DNA of 64,000 nucleotides from Crocinitomicaceae bacterium (GCA_002713215.1 PAVO01000030.1:62001-126000); one strand, 5' to 3'; positions 41,781 through 49,899 are shown, counted from the stretch's first letter. Numbers and translations are program-made. Notes: generated from the letters alone by a model not told the origin.

Positions 41781-41874
41781 TGGTGCTTTCGTCGGGAGTC
41801 GAACCCAAGTCTCGCCGGATTAACATGGAGTATCCTCCAAAACCTGTGCAGCTCTGCCATTGAGCTACGAAAGC
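41781..41874 (-). tRNA. tRNA-like gene with about 19 extra bases, amino acid not assignable
   Basis: Acceptor GCTTTCG/CGAAAGC pairs perfectly, D arm GCTC-AATGGCA-GAGC and T arm TTGGG-TTCGACT-CCCGA fold, CCA encoded. Between D and T arms are 42 nt instead of about 23, and no standard anticodon arm forms; GGAG-GATA-CTCC is one hairpin there. May be degenerate or carry an insertion. Confidence 0.6.
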
Positions 41875-41877
41875 ATT

Positions 41878-41951
41878 TGGCGCCCCGACCCAGAGTTGAA
41901 CTGAGCATCACCGGGTCAACAGTCCAGTGAGAAATACCTCAAATCCGGGGC
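41878..41951 (-). tRNA. tRNA-Asn (GTT), slightly irregular
   Basis: Acceptor GCCCCGG/TCGGGGC, T arm CTCAG-TTCAACT-CTGGG, anticodon loop CTGTTGA with anticodon GTT, encoded CCA. One mismatch closes the anticodon stem and the D loop lacks GG. First gene of the tRNA-pth2 operon. Confidence 0.65.
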
Positions 41952-41959
41952 ATGTGAAT

Positions 41960-41988
41960 AATATACTAGCATCGAATTAGAATTTCAA
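41960..41988 (-). promoter_or_regulatory. Promoter of tRNA-pth2 operon
   Basis: TTGAAA at 41983-41988, 17-bp spacer, TATATT at 41960-41965, a few bases before the first tRNA. Confidence 0.75.
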
Positions 41989-41995
41989 CCTTTTT

Positions 41996-42013
41996 AACAA
42001 CATATTTGTAGTT
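41996..42013. promoter_or_regulatory. Degenerate operator upstream of tRNA promoter
   Basis: AACAAC-ATATTT-GTAGTT, one mismatch; sits just upstream of the tRNA promoter -35, so it may control it from there. Confidence 0.5.
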
Positions 42014-42041
42014 ATTTTTGCTTTGCGAATTGAATTTATAG

Positions 42042-42072
42042 CAAAAAAAAAGCCCCGATAAATATCGAGGCT
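42042..42072 (-). terminator. Strong rho-independent terminator
   Basis: Minus strand AGCCTCGATA-TT-TATCGGGGCT followed by nine T. Isolates the tRNA operon from genes at 42155-42846. Confidence 0.9.
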
Positions 42073-42154
42073 AAGTCCAGGGTATAACAATTAGGTTGGG
42101 CCTGAGTCACATATTAGGGGAAACATACGTCAGGCCCAAAAACTTGGTTCGCAA

Positions 42155-42349
42155 TCAAGTGAAAGCAGTCGCAATCGCGAGTAACACAGTTAAAACTGCA
42201 AACATAATCATGAACGATTTTGCGCTTTGGCTGTTGTTTTTACTTTTCATGTATTCGATCTCAGCATCCGCCGCTCCATTAATACATGGTTCAAGCCTGT
42301 TACTTTCTGTTTCCACGCCAGAACAATCAGGGCAATCACATAGTTGCAT
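42155..42349 (-). CDS. Small Cys-rich tail-anchored protein, 64 aa
   Basis: Starts MQLCDCPDCSGVETES behind AAGGCTTAAT. CxCxxC at residues 4-9 and a further Cys at about 22 could bind zinc; one hydrophobic helix at about 46-62 (FMIMFAVLTVLLAIATAF) at the C-terminus would anchor it in the inner membrane. 24 bases below the 157-aa gene, before the terminator. Function unknown. Confidence 0.6.
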   Translation of the reverse strand: MQLCDCPDCSGVETESNRLEPCINGAADAEIEYMKSKNNSQSAKSFMIMFAVLTVLLAIATAFT

Positions 42350-42372
42350 ATTAAGCCTTATCTATAGAGCTA

Positions 42373-42846
42373 TTACATTGCGATCTTAACGCAGTCTTCA
42401 GACTGGATAGCCGCCTCAATGTTATTAAGCGATGTTACGATATCGTTCATTTGCGAAATAGGTTCGCTACGATAATCCATTGCAACAATCTCATTTTGCA
42501 ACGAATAAATACTATTCAACTCATTGTCTTCAGACAAAGGAGCAAACAGTCCCTTGTCAATTTTCGCTTTCCAACGTTTAACAAGTTGATCAAAACGTTG
42601 AGTGTACAAATCAAACGCATCATCATAGGCTTCCGTTAAATCATGGATGCGGCGCTTGTAACGCTGGGTGTATTTGACAGCCACGCCGGCCGCTTTAGCT
42701 TCTTTTACCAAAGCCTGATAACGACGAAGCAATGCAAAGCTATCAACACGCGTGAAGCGTTCTAAATCAACGAAAGACGTGTGCTCGCAATTAATTTTCA
42801 AGCGGTCTTTTTCAATAATGGTGTTTTCAAGTGTAATTTGAGTCAT
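42373..42846 (-). CDS. Hypothetical helical protein, 157 aa
   Basis: Starts MTQITLENTIIEKDRLKINCE. Basic, strongly helical centre (LLRRYQALVKEAKAAGVAVKYTQRYKRRIHDLTEAYDDAFDLYTQRFDQLVKRW), likely a coiled coil. First gene of the operon under 42911-42952. No family recognised. Confidence 0.7.
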   Translation of the reverse strand: MTQITLENTIIEKDRLKINCEHTSFVDLERFTRVDSFALLRRYQALVKEAKAAGVAVKYTQRYKRRIHDLTEAYDDAFDLYTQRFDQLVKRWKAKIDKGLFAPLSEDNELNSIYSLQNEIVAMDYRSEPISQMNDIVTSLNNIEAAIQSEDCVKIAM

Positions 42847-42910
42847 AAGTTAAACCCTAATGAGAACTGCACGGGGCTCTTTTTCCCGTCTCTCTAATCA
42901 ACATATTGAT

Positions 42911-42952
42911 ATATTAACAAAACCAAAATAACAATACAACACTTTTGTTGTT
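42911..42952 (-). promoter_or_regulatory. Operator-promoter
   Basis: TACAAC-ACTTTT-GTTGTT at 42935-42952; TTGTAT, 17-bp spacer, TAATAT (-10 at 42911-42916). The divergent plus gene begins at 43027. Confidence 0.75.
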
Positions 42953-43026
42953 TATATTGTTATATTAAATTCAGGGATGTTGAATTCTGATACGATACTG
43001 GTTCAATAAGTAAATGGATTTATAAA

Positions 43027-44097
43027 ATGATACTTAAGAAAATTATAGCGGCACTCAAGGGTGGTCGCTTTATGGCAGAACACGGACAGTATTGGAAAGG
43101 GATGACTTTGTTGTCTGGTTTTGATCAGTTTAAAACGTATGAACTGTTTTCTGCTTTACCTCTACGTCAGGCTCGCGAGTCTGGCGGGTTGAGCATTGTT
43201 CCTCAGTCAGCCTGGGCGACAATGGATAAATCGGAAAAGTCTATGTTTGTGGGGCATTACCCAATCTTCGTCAATGATGGGCGCAATAGAGTCAATAAAT
43301 ACCACGTCAAACGTGTATTAAATGGCTACCAATACTTGTGTGAATTGCGCAGTCAGGATGGTCGCTCTGCATCAATGTTGCAAGGTAAACATCAAACCCT
43401 TCTTACCCATTTGTTTGATAATTTACCGCATGAATTTGAAACCAAATCTGAAGTTCCCTTCTCAAGTGAGTGGTTTCTTGAGTTGTACAATGCCATGGAG
43501 GAAGGGCAGGTGAAGGATACCTTTCAAGATCTTGCCCGGGGGTGCGGTCTACATGCTGTGGTTAAAGAACGCGCTTTAATGGAACCGCACACTGACTGGT
43601 CATGGTTAGAATACGATCTCAAAGGGTTGTCTCAAGCCTACCTTACATTAGCAATTGAACCAGAATACCTTAAGGATCTTGCGCTATCATCTCACCAAAC
43701 GTTAATCATTCCTGAAATGCTCAGTGAGTGGGAACGCGCGGTTGTTTCTGACATGGTGTGCACGACAATTGATATGATTCAATCGGCATTGTATGAAGGT
43801 GAATCGATGCATCATGAGAACGTGACAAGAGAAAATTATCCGGTATTCATCCACTTGAACCGTTACGACGCGTTTAATGAGCTGGGAGTGGCTGCGCACA
43901 AAGCGAAATACTCGCATATGGCCATGTTCATGGTGGCGCCTGACTTGGATTTTCTTCGAAAAAATTATCATTCACAGACGTTATTTGCGGCAGGGTTCAA
44001 GTTGTTTGACACTGATTTCTGTAAAAAGAAAGGTGCTTTTGGTTTTAAAGAGAACGGACTATACCCGGGCGAAATGGAAACCGTGTATCTAAATTAA
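43027..44097 (+). CDS. Hypothetical protein, 356 aa
   Basis: Starts MILKKIIAALKGGRFMAEHG (Met16 is another option); no strong ribosome-binding site for either. Soluble, with VPQSAWATMDKSEKSMFVGHYPIFVNDGRNRVN in the first third and MFMVAPDLDFLRKNYHSQTLFAAGFKLFD near the end. One of few plus-strand genes in this half; no family recognised. Confidence 0.7.
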   Translation: MILKKIIAALKGGRFMAEHGQYWKGMTLLSGFDQFKTYELFSALPLRQARESGGLSIVPQSAWATMDKSEKSMFVGHYPIFVNDGRNRVNKYHVKRVLNGYQYLCELRSQDGRSASMLQGKHQTLLTHLFDNLPHEFETKSEVPFSSEWFLELYNAMEEGQVKDTFQDLARGCGLHAVVKERALMEPHTDWSWLEYDLKGLSQAYLTLAIEPEYLKDLALSSHQTLIIPEMLSEWERAVVSDMVCTTIDMIQSALYEGESMHHENVTRENYPVFIHLNRYDAFNELGVAAHKAKYSHMAMFMVAPDLDFLRKNYHSQTLFAAGFKLFDTDFCKKKGAFGFKENGLYPGEMETVYLN

Positions 44098-44115
44098 CGC
44101 ATAAGGTATGCAGGC

Positions 44116-44355
44116 TCAATTATGGGCCTGCAACTCACACGAACTGTCTTTACTGGTAAACACATCCAGAAGTTTGGATGATATTAAGATCATGAATATG
44201 CATAACACGGCGTGAAGTCCACACATCGCAATGCTTTTGATTGAGAATCCACTGTAAGTCATGTTTTGTAGGGCTGATGCCAATACAGCGAAAGATGCGA
44301 GATAAAGCACTGCTGCTGTTATGCCTGAGATAATGGTTTTGGTGACTGGTTTCAT
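44116..44355 (-). CDS. Two-pass membrane protein, 79 aa
   Basis: Start MKPVTKTIISGITAAVLYLAS at ATG 44355; the longer frame from 44430 would overlap a GC-rich hairpin and the previous gene. Two helices (residues 8-30 and 44-63). Second gene after the 253-aa gene, separated by a terminator-like hairpin (44365-44390). Function unknown. Confidence 0.6.
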   Translation of the reverse strand: MKPVTKTIISGITAAVLYLASFAVLASALQNMTYSGFSIKSIAMCGLHAVLCIFMILISSKLLDVFTSKDSSCELQAHN

Positions 44356-44395
44356 TTTTATCTTAAAAGTGGCGGGGCGAACCCCGCTGAAAAGG

Positions 44396-45157
44396 TTATG
44401 CAACTTTTTTGTATTTTTGACCCGGTTCAAAAAATACAGCGTTATCTGGTATTAATGAGTGCTTCTCAGCATATTTGGTTGGGTATATGGATAAGCTTTC
44501 ACCCCGAGTTAACCAACGAGTAGTCCCATCTTTGGCTTCTAACTTCGCGCTGCAAAGTAGATCGTATGGATATATGTTTTCTGGGTTCGTATCCTCAGTG
44601 AACTGGAACATGAAGTTAACAAATTCTTCGTATGCTGGTGTGTCAGTTTGTTCGTACTGAAGGACATGAATTGCTTCCATGTATCGGCCCATTTCTTCAA
44701 TGATCAATTTTACATCAAAGCAATTCCAGCCCAGCTGGTAGTTTTTTGATGATGGCGATTGAATATCATTGATTTGTGCCAAGAACACGTCATTAGTGCT
44801 GTTTAGCAGGCTGAACAGGTGCATGAAGGGTTCATCCGTCTTGGCGTATGAGAAACGGCGCTTAGACTTTGGTACCGGCTTTTCAAGTTCGAGCGCATCA
44901 GCCGCAGATTCAATCTCATCGGCCGCAATGGCAAGTGCTTTGTCAAGCGGATTGAATTGTCTGGTTTGACGGTATTGTTGACAATACTCTGGATCATCGT
45001 TGACTGCATGTAGACGCTGAAACAAAATACGCTGCATCTTTTCGATAATGGCATCCGGAGTAGGTCGAACAAGATTTAGATTCACAAGCAGCTTCGCAGT
45101 GCGCTTTTGACGAAATGCATTTGCTACCTGGTACATGAAAGTGGCTAATTCGGTCAT
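44396..45157 (-). CDS. Hypothetical protein, 253 aa
   Basis: Start MTELATFMYQVANAFRQKRTAK, placed behind ACACAGGGGA AACACC; the frame runs further 5' into the promoter. Helical; LNLVRPTPDAIIEKMQRILFQRLHAVN, KSKRRFSYAKTDEPFMHLFSLL, and a C-terminal basic NAVFFEPGQKYKKVA. No export signal. First gene of the operon under 45193-45235. Function unknown. Confidence 0.7.
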   Translation of the reverse strand: MTELATFMYQVANAFRQKRTAKLLVNLNLVRPTPDAIIEKMQRILFQRLHAVNDDPEYCQQYRQTRQFNPLDKALAIAADEIESAADALELEKPVPKSKRRFSYAKTDEPFMHLFSLLNSTNDVFLAQINDIQSPSSKNYQLGWNCFDVKLIIEEMGRYMEAIHVLQYEQTDTPAYEEFVNFMFQFTEDTNPENIYPYDLLCSAKLEAKDGTTRWLTRGESLSIYPTKYAEKHSLIPDNAVFFEPGQKYKKVA

Positions 45158-45192
45158 GGTGTTTCCCCTGTGTGTTACCAATCAACAGGTAA

Positions 45193-45235
45193 ATAATACC
45201 ATAACCGAACCAAACAAAACAACACTTTTGTTGTT
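45193..45235 (-). promoter_or_regulatory. Operator-promoter
   Basis: AACAAC-ACTTTT-GTTGTT at 45218-45235; TTGTTT, 18-bp spacer, TGG-TATTAT (-10 at 45193-45198). Confidence 0.8.
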
Positions 45236-45283
45236 AATTAGCTGTAATTAATATGAAAGCCCGTTATTACCCGGGCGATAGTG

Positions 45284-46195
45284 TTACCACGTTTTGGTGT
45301 AACCTGGCTCATCGTACTGTGCGAGAGCATCATCAATGAACCCCTCAACATGTTTGCTGCCAAGCATACGTATTTCCCAAGGGATGTATAGCTCGCTCGT
45401 TTCTTCCTTACCATCCTGGGTCCACCAAACATCAACTAGTCCATCTTTAATTTTGATGGGGGAGTGGTTTTGATAGAAGTGCAAGAGTGCGATATTGGCT
45501 TCCTGCTGAGTTGCGAAAGCAGATGACATAGCGATACGCAGTTCCTCGTCATAACCTATCGTATTTTGACCATGCTCTTCGTAGGCTGAAGGAATGTGTT
45601 CCACTTCGAATGCACCGTGCTCTTCAAAGTATATTTTCACTTCATTGCCGGATGGTAGCTGATAGGACCAAACTAACATGGCATTGGTACCACCGTTTTC
45701 ACGCCCACCTTCGGTTTCTGGGTGGTGCTCAACGCTGATCTCAGTGTCTTCAGGTATTGATACTTTATGAGATGGCTCAATAGCCCAATCAATAAAGGCC
45801 TCTGGCTGTGATCCTTTGCAGGTGTTGTTTTTACGATCGCCAAGTGAGACCGCAATGGTTTGCGCGGCAAAGCTTTGTACGCGAGCCTCTGCAAGCATTT
45901 CCTTTACGACTGCGATGTCTTCCATTAAATTGAATAAAACGCCTTCCAAATCGCTTTCTGAGAGGCTTTTAATGACATTGAAAGACTTACCTTCATGCCA
46001 TAGCTTACCAACATTAGGCGTGGATGACATTTGGTACTCATATTGCCCCACTTGAATTTTATCCAGTGTAATTTCTTCGTTATCTGGCCAAGAGGCAGGG
46101 TTGCCAATACCCAATTCAATTTGGTGTTTGCAGAATAGTTGCCAGCCGGCGTCACTCATATTGTCTTGGCATTCACCTTTAGTCGTTACGATCAT
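45284..46195 (-). CDS. Hypothetical protein, 303 aa
   Basis: Starts MIVTTKGECQDNMSDAGWQLFCK; its ATG overlaps the stop of the 90-aa gene. Middle helical (LFNLMEDIAVVKEMLAEARVQSFAAQTIAVSLG), second half acidic and beta-rich (LVWSYQLPSGNEVKIYFEEHGAFEVEHI). Last of four coupled genes (47082-45284). No family recognised. Confidence 0.7.
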   Translation of the reverse strand: MIVTTKGECQDNMSDAGWQLFCKHQIELGIGNPASWPDNEEITLDKIQVGQYEYQMSSTPNVGKLWHEGKSFNVIKSLSESDLEGVLFNLMEDIAVVKEMLAEARVQSFAAQTIAVSLGDRKNNTCKGSQPEAFIDWAIEPSHKVSIPEDTEISVEHHPETEGGRENGGTNAMLVWSYQLPSGNEVKIYFEEHGAFEVEHIPSAYEEHGQNTIGYDEELRIAMSSAFATQQEANIALLHFYQNHSPIKIKDGLVDVWWTQDGKEETSELYIPWEIRMLGSKHVEGFIDDALAQYDEPGYTKTW

Positions 46196-46464
46196 GCGGC
46201 ATTCTCCTGTAGAAACTGATTAACAACAGCAGGGTACTCAGTGATAAGCCCACCTTTTACAGCTTTATCGAAAATAGCCGTAATCGTTTCTGCATTGACT
46301 AAGTAGCCAGTATCACAACGCCACTTACCTTGATAAGAGGCAATTGCAATCGCCAATTTACCATCGACGATTTTGACATCTTTAGGGTAAGGGAAGTAAT
46401 GGACGCCGTCCTTTGATACTGACGGAACGTCAAAATGCGTTTTGTTTATACGGACGTTGCTCAC
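46192..46464 (-). CDS. Hypothetical protein, 90 aa
   Basis: Starts MSNVRINKTHFDVPSVSKDGVHY; overlaps both neighbours by 4 bases (ATGA). Beta-rich centre (KDVKIVDGKLAIAIASYQGKWRCDTGYLV), then a helix. Part of a coupled four-gene operon. Function unknown. Confidence 0.7.
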   Translation of the reverse strand: MSNVRINKTHFDVPSVSKDGVHYFPYPKDVKIVDGKLAIAIASYQGKWRCDTGYLVNAETITAIFDKAVKGGLITEYPAVVNQFLQENAA

Positions 46465-46841
46465 ATGGCCTCCGAAACGAAAAGGTCTATCGTTTTTGGT
46501 GTCATTGCATCCCAGCTATCGAATGTTTCTTGACCCATGTCGCGAATAATGGCTTTTTTCAATGCAGGATCTTTGCGTGCTGCGTCAATAACGGCGTTAA
46601 CTACCTGGGCGCCATCATGCATTTCAAAGCACGTGTCAAAATCGCGTTCACCAATGCCATAATCGTCGAACAATTCATAAGAGCGTACGTACTGGCACAA
46701 GTTGCTCTGGAATAGTGTAACGAGAAACTCAATGCGTTTGGCTAAGCCAGCTGCGTTGGTTTCTCCCCATGCTTTAGAGTTTTTGATGTTGCGAAGCTTT
46801 TTTGCTGCTTCGATTTCTTTTAAAAATAGTCGCAATGCCAT
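46461..46841 (-). CDS. Hypothetical protein, 126 aa
   Basis: Starts MALRLFLKEIEAAKKLRNIKN behind AGGGGAATAAC. All helical with a cysteine-aromatic centre (QSNLCQYVRSYELFDDYG, DFDTCFEMHDGAQV). Follows the 79-aa membrane gene by one base. Function unknown. Confidence 0.7.
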   Translation of the reverse strand: MALRLFLKEIEAAKKLRNIKNSKAWGETNAAGLAKRIEFLVTLFQSNLCQYVRSYELFDDYGIGERDFDTCFEMHDGAQVVNAVIDAARKDPALKKAIIRDMGQETFDSWDAMTPKTIDLFVSEAM

Positions 46842-46842
46842 G

Positions 46843-47082
46843 TTATTCCCCTACTGATTGCTTAAATTGTGTATTGGTCTGTTTTGCCCAGCAAGGCACG
46901 ATATCGCAATATGCTAAGAGTCCGGCAATGGCAGTCAGCACCACGCCCAATAAGATATAGACGGGTAGTGAAGACAGCGCTTCGTGAATCCCACGCTCTG
47001 CTGCACATTCAGCGAAGACGATAGATAACATCAGTACAACGAGAGATGTTAAGTAGGCAAAAGACCTAAGTTTCTGATTCAT
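46843..47082 (-). CDS. Two-pass membrane protein, 79 aa
   Basis: Starts MNQKLRSFAYLTSLVVLMLS behind TCAGGGGAAACAG. Helices at residues 8-25 and 38-58 (PVYILLGVVLTAIAGLLAY), hydrophilic C-terminus. First gene of the operon under 47120-47161. Function unknown. Confidence 0.65.
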   Translation of the reverse strand: MNQKLRSFAYLTSLVVLMLSIVFAECAAERGIHEALSSLPVYILLGVVLTAIAGLLAYCDIVPCWAKQTNTQFKQSVGE

Positions 47083-47119
47083 TCTGTTTCCCCTGAGAAT
47101 GATTTATTTCAATAGGATA

Positions 47120-47161
47120 ATGGTATCAAACTAACAAAATAAAAACAACACTTTTGTTGTT
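47120..47161 (-). promoter_or_regulatory. Operator-promoter
   Basis: AACAAC-ACTTTT-GTTGTT at 47144-47161; TTGTTT, 17-bp spacer, TACCAT (-10 at 47120-47125). Confidence 0.8.
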
Positions 47162-47183
47162 ATTATTTGAGTATTAAGTAAAC

Positions 47184-47208
47184 AAAACCCCAGTTAAAAT
47201 CTGGGGTT
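47184..47208 (-). terminator. Rho-independent terminator
   Basis: Minus strand AACCCCAG-ATTTTAA-CTGGGGTTTTGTTT below the glycine-zipper lipoprotein gene. Confidence 0.8.
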
Positions 47209-47247
47209 GTTAGGGGTGAGATTTCGCCTTGTTAGGCTATTTTAAAA

Positions 47248-47709
47248 TTAATCAGGGTAGGCTGGTTCACCATGAACAGGGATCGTTACCCATTCCGCGC
47301 GAGTGCGACGTTTTAATGGTAAGTCTTCAATCATCTTGCGCTGAGTTTCTGGGTGAATGTAGGTTACTTTTGCAATGTAGCCATCAGATTTACATACCAG
47401 CTTGCCTGTTTTTTTAGGTCGGTCTGTTGCCGCTGAAACACCAATGATAGCGCCAAGTCCAGTCATTACTTTACGACCATTGCCGCTACCAAACTGATTA
47501 CCAAGTAATCCGCCAATAACACCGCCAACCACTTTTTTGCTTGTTTTTGACTTGGTCTTTTTAATTTCTTCGGTGCATACTTCTGGTGCTTTAGTGACAG
47601 ACATAACTTTTGCATTAACCTGGTATACAGGCACTTTTGGCATAGTGGCACATGCGCCTAGAGATAAAGCAGCTACAGCAACGATGATAGATTTGATATG
47701 TGATTTCAT
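47248..47709 (-). CDS. Glycine-zipper 2TM lipoprotein, 153 aa
   Basis: Starts MKSHIKSIIVAVAALSLGACATMP: lipobox LGAC, lipid-modified Cys20. VVGGVIGGLLGNQFGSGNGRKVMTGLGAIIG at about 60-90 is the glycine-zipper pair of the SlyB/17-kDa antigen type. Expected in the outer membrane and possibly part of the envelope stress response. Single gene under 47751-47791, behind GGGGAAAC. Confidence 0.82.
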   Translation of the reverse strand: MKSHIKSIIVAVAALSLGACATMPKVPVYQVNAKVMSVTKAPEVCTEEIKKTKSKTSKKVVGGVIGGLLGNQFGSGNGRKVMTGLGAIIGVSAATDRPKKTGKLVCKSDGYIAKVTYIHPETQRKMIEDLPLKRRTRAEWVTIPVHGEPAYPD

Positions 47710-47750
47710 TATGTTTCCCCGTGAAATAATGAATTATTTAACATGGGTTT

Positions 47751-47791
47751 ATAATAGCACACCAAACACAAAAAACAACACTTTTGTTGTG
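47751..47791 (-). promoter_or_regulatory. Operator-promoter
   Basis: AACAAC-ACTTTT-GTTGTG at 47774-47791; TTGTTT, 16-bp spacer, TATTAT (-10 at 47751-47756). Confidence 0.85.
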
Positions 47792-47837
47792 ATTTATTGA
47801 AATTATTTGTTGGAACAAGCGGCGCGAGGCCGCTCAG

Positions 47838-48179
47838 TTAAATGCAATCTTCAATGTGTTCATGCAAACGGCGATAGGGAACGCCATCCTTATCAATTTC
47901 AGGAAGCACTTCTTTTGTGATCTCAAACGCATGTTGCTCAAGTTCAGGAAAGTGCTTTATGTTGCCATTTGTGTTTCGTGTAAGATCGGCTCGCTCTTTT
48001 GTTGTGAACGCATACTCTTCATCACACTGCAAAGGATCAGCGTTTGAAAAGCGGTCACCGACAACTTCATAGACGAATCCACGAGCGTAAGGCATACCTT
48101 CAACGGTTAATGGAACGCGATCATTGATAAGTTCGACAATTCGAGAAGCGTGTTTAACGCACAATTGGCCAGTATTCAT
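47838..48179 (-). CDS. Hypothetical protein, 113 aa
   Basis: Starts MNTGQLCVKHASRIVELIND. Contains strand-like VEGMPYARGFVYEVVGDRFSN and an acidic, helical C-terminal half (FPELEQHAFEITKEVLPEID). Second gene of the operon that starts at 48597. Function unknown. Confidence 0.65.
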   Translation of the reverse strand: MNTGQLCVKHASRIVELINDRVPLTVEGMPYARGFVYEVVGDRFSNADPLQCDEEYAFTTKERADLTRNTNGNIKHFPELEQHAFEITKEVLPEIDKDGVPYRRLHEHIEDCI

Positions 48180-48237
48180 TAACCCCCCTTATTTGTGAAG
48201 TTGCCCGGTCACCCGGGCGTAGTAAAGTTGGGATGAA

Positions 48238-48597
48238 TTAGGCGAATTGAATGCGCTTGGCACGTTCAATGAATTGATCACTTAACAACTCTGATAGTTC
48301 TGTCCACTGGTTAGAACCACCGCAAGAGTCTTTTCGACCATTGCAGCTTCGGTACATGACACGTTCATTATCAAGTCCACCAATGGTGATATACAGTTTA
48401 TCCGAGTGAAAATGGATTTCACCGGTTACCGCTGGGCCAGCTTTGTTTGAGCTAACATCAAAGTCAGACTTATCCAAACCTAAACGCTTGCCGATTTCGC
48501 GCAAAACCTTTTTGGCATTGTCGTGGAATTGCTTTTTTAGGGCGCAATCGTATGTGTCAAATGCGCCCATATTTTGTAAGATCATTAATGCTTTCAT
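48238..48597 (-). CDS. Hypothetical protein, 119 aa
   Basis: Start MKALMILQNMGAFDTYDCALKK at ATG 48597, behind GGGGAAACAAAC. Basic helix in the first third, then beta-rich PAVTGEIHFHSDKLYITIGGLDNERVMYRSC and SCGGSNQWTEL. First gene of the operon under 48630-48671. No family recognised. Confidence 0.7.
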   Translation of the reverse strand: MKALMILQNMGAFDTYDCALKKQFHDNAKKVLREIGKRLGLDKSDFDVSSNKAGPAVTGEIHFHSDKLYITIGGLDNERVMYRSCNGRKDSCGGSNQWTELSELLSDQFIERAKRIQFA

Positions 48598-48629
48598 GTT
48601 TGTTTCCCCGTTATTAATCAACTGGGATA

Positions 48630-48671
48630 AGTATAGCTAAAACCAACCTCAAAAACAACACTTTTGTTGTT
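48630..48671 (-). promoter_or_regulatory. Operator-promoter
   Basis: AACAAC-ACTTTT-GTTGTT at 48654-48671; TTGTTT, 17-bp spacer, TATACT (-10 at 48630-48635). Confidence 0.85.
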
Positions 48672-48672
48672 T

Positions 48673-49074
48673 TTATTTCCGCTTAAACGGAAGGACTGTT
48701 GCGTTGTGCAGTGGGGCGTCTTTAACACTATCTTTCTCTATTGAAGAACATGAAGGTGTAATATCAATGATTGATGCAGGTTCTTCACGTTTGACCGTTT
48801 GGCGATAAAGTCCGTGTTCTTTCAGTAAGTCTATATAGCCAGCTATTTCGACAATGCTTACTGGGGCACGCACAGTGCCGTCACTGAATGTGAAACGATA
48901 ATGATGAAGGACAGGATTTATAACTTCGTATTCATCAAGCTCGAATAAGCGGATCATATCTATCAGCTGCTGAACAGCGGGATCGGTTCTTTCGATTTTT
49001 CTTGGTGTGCGAGATTTAGCTGGTGGAATACTTTTGTAGCGATTTTTATACCATCTATAGAGTCGGAATATCAT
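48673..49074 (-). CDS. Hypothetical protein with IIDITPS motif, 133 aa
   Basis: Starts MIFRLYRWYKNRYKSIPPAKS, a basic N-terminus. Central beta-rich part (VINPVLHHYRFTFSDGTVRAPVSIVEIAGYIDLL), then a tail with SIIDITPSCSS shared with the 78-aa protein at 39216-39452, and a basic end (TVLPFKRK). Third gene of the operon starting at 49803. Function unknown. Confidence 0.65.
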   Translation of the reverse strand: MIFRLYRWYKNRYKSIPPAKSRTPRKIERTDPAVQQLIDMIRLFELDEYEVINPVLHHYRFTFSDGTVRAPVSIVEIAGYIDLLKEHGLYRQTVKREEPASIIDITPSCSSIEKDSVKDAPLHNATVLPFKRK

Positions 49075-49148
49075 GTTAAGTGGCTCCCTGCCGGTGCATG
49101 ATAGATGAGAGTTCTACCAAGGTTATAAGGGTGGGTGGTGCTCCTGGG

Positions 49149-49358
49149 TTAGTAAGGGCGAATGTTCTGTCTCTGGCATGCCAGTCGGATAAGCTCCGAT
49201 ACGACGCTGGCCTCCCACTTCATCAGATTAAGCTGATTGCAAAGCGTCTGAAAACGCAGGTTTGCGATGCGTCTTTTTCCATGCTTCAAAGCAGATAGCA
49301 CAGGTTGAATATCGGTATAAATGCGATGCGATGGATTTCGATAAGAAAAATGATTCAA
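49149..49358 (-). CDS. Small basic protein, 69 aa, TTG start
   Basis: Frame from TTG 49358 (MNHFSYRNPSHRIYTD), seven bases after GGAGG. Basic and helical (SALKHGKRRIANLRFQTLCNQL, VVSELIRLACQRQN). An overlapping short frame from an ATG inside the same ribosome-binding site is an alternative. The gene fits between the 128-aa and 133-aa genes, otherwise a 340-base gap. Confidence 0.45.
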   Translation of the reverse strand: MNHFSYRNPSHRIYTDIQPVLSALKHGKRRIANLRFQTLCNQLNLMKWEASVVSELIRLACQRQNIRPY

Positions 49359-49383
49359 GACACATCCTCCCTTTTAAAATGAA

Positions 49384-49409
49384 AATGCGGGGCGAGCTGC
49401 ACCCCGCAT
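49384..49409 (-). terminator. Rho-independent terminator
   Basis: Minus strand ATGCGGGG-TGCAGCTCG-CCCCGCAT then TTTCATTTT, below the gene ending at 49417. May let some transcripts read on into the genes below. Confidence 0.65.
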
Positions 49410-49416
49410 GTCTAAG

Positions 49417-49803
49417 TTATGCCTCTACAGCGCACTCAGCGGCTTTCTCAAGAACTTTAAGCTGCTCTTCAATTCCAGCTAGCTCAAAAGCAAGTTCGCC
49501 CACTGAATTCCAGTCTCTGGCGTTATACGCTTTATGCATGTTGGCGCAAGTGACCGTATGGCTATTGGTTAAATTACTGCGGTACTTATTAACCATTTCG
49601 GTAGTTGGAATAACTTCGTTGATAGCATTATCGATATCTTCGTTAGATAATTCGCTCAACTTTCCACCTAGAAACTTTTGGCACTCCACCAACAGAAATG
49701 GGTAGTCCTTAATTACGATGTTGAAACCATGCTTAGTTCGCTTTACCGTTAAAAAAGGTGCGCGTTTCTGTAGTTGCGCTTCGATTGATTGAATAGTGGC
49801 CAT
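49417..49803 (-). CDS. Hypothetical protein, 128 aa
   Basis: Starts MATIQSIEAQLQKRAPFLTVK behind ACACAGGGGAATC. A short beta region (LTVKRTKHGFNIVIKDYPFLLV) followed by helices; C-terminal leucine-rich helix (LAFELAGIEEQLKVLEKAAE). First gene of the operon under 49842-49883. Function unknown. Confidence 0.7.
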   Translation of the reverse strand: MATIQSIEAQLQKRAPFLTVKRTKHGFNIVIKDYPFLLVECQKFLGGKLSELSNEDIDNAINEVIPTTEMVNKYRSNLTNSHTVTCANMHKAYNARDWNSVGELAFELAGIEEQLKVLEKAAECAVEA

Positions 49804-49841
49804 GGTGATTCCCCTGTGTATGGCTTGATTAACATGTAATA

Positions 49842-49883
49842 ATCATACCAAAACACAACATAACAAACAACATTTTTGTTGTA
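49842..49883 (-). promoter_or_regulatory. Operator-promoter
   Basis: AACAAC-ATTTTT-GTTGTA at 49866-49883; TTGTTT, 17-bp spacer, TGG-TATGAT (-10 at 49842-49847). Confidence 0.85.
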
Positions 49884-49899
49884 TATCAGCGCTTTTAAT

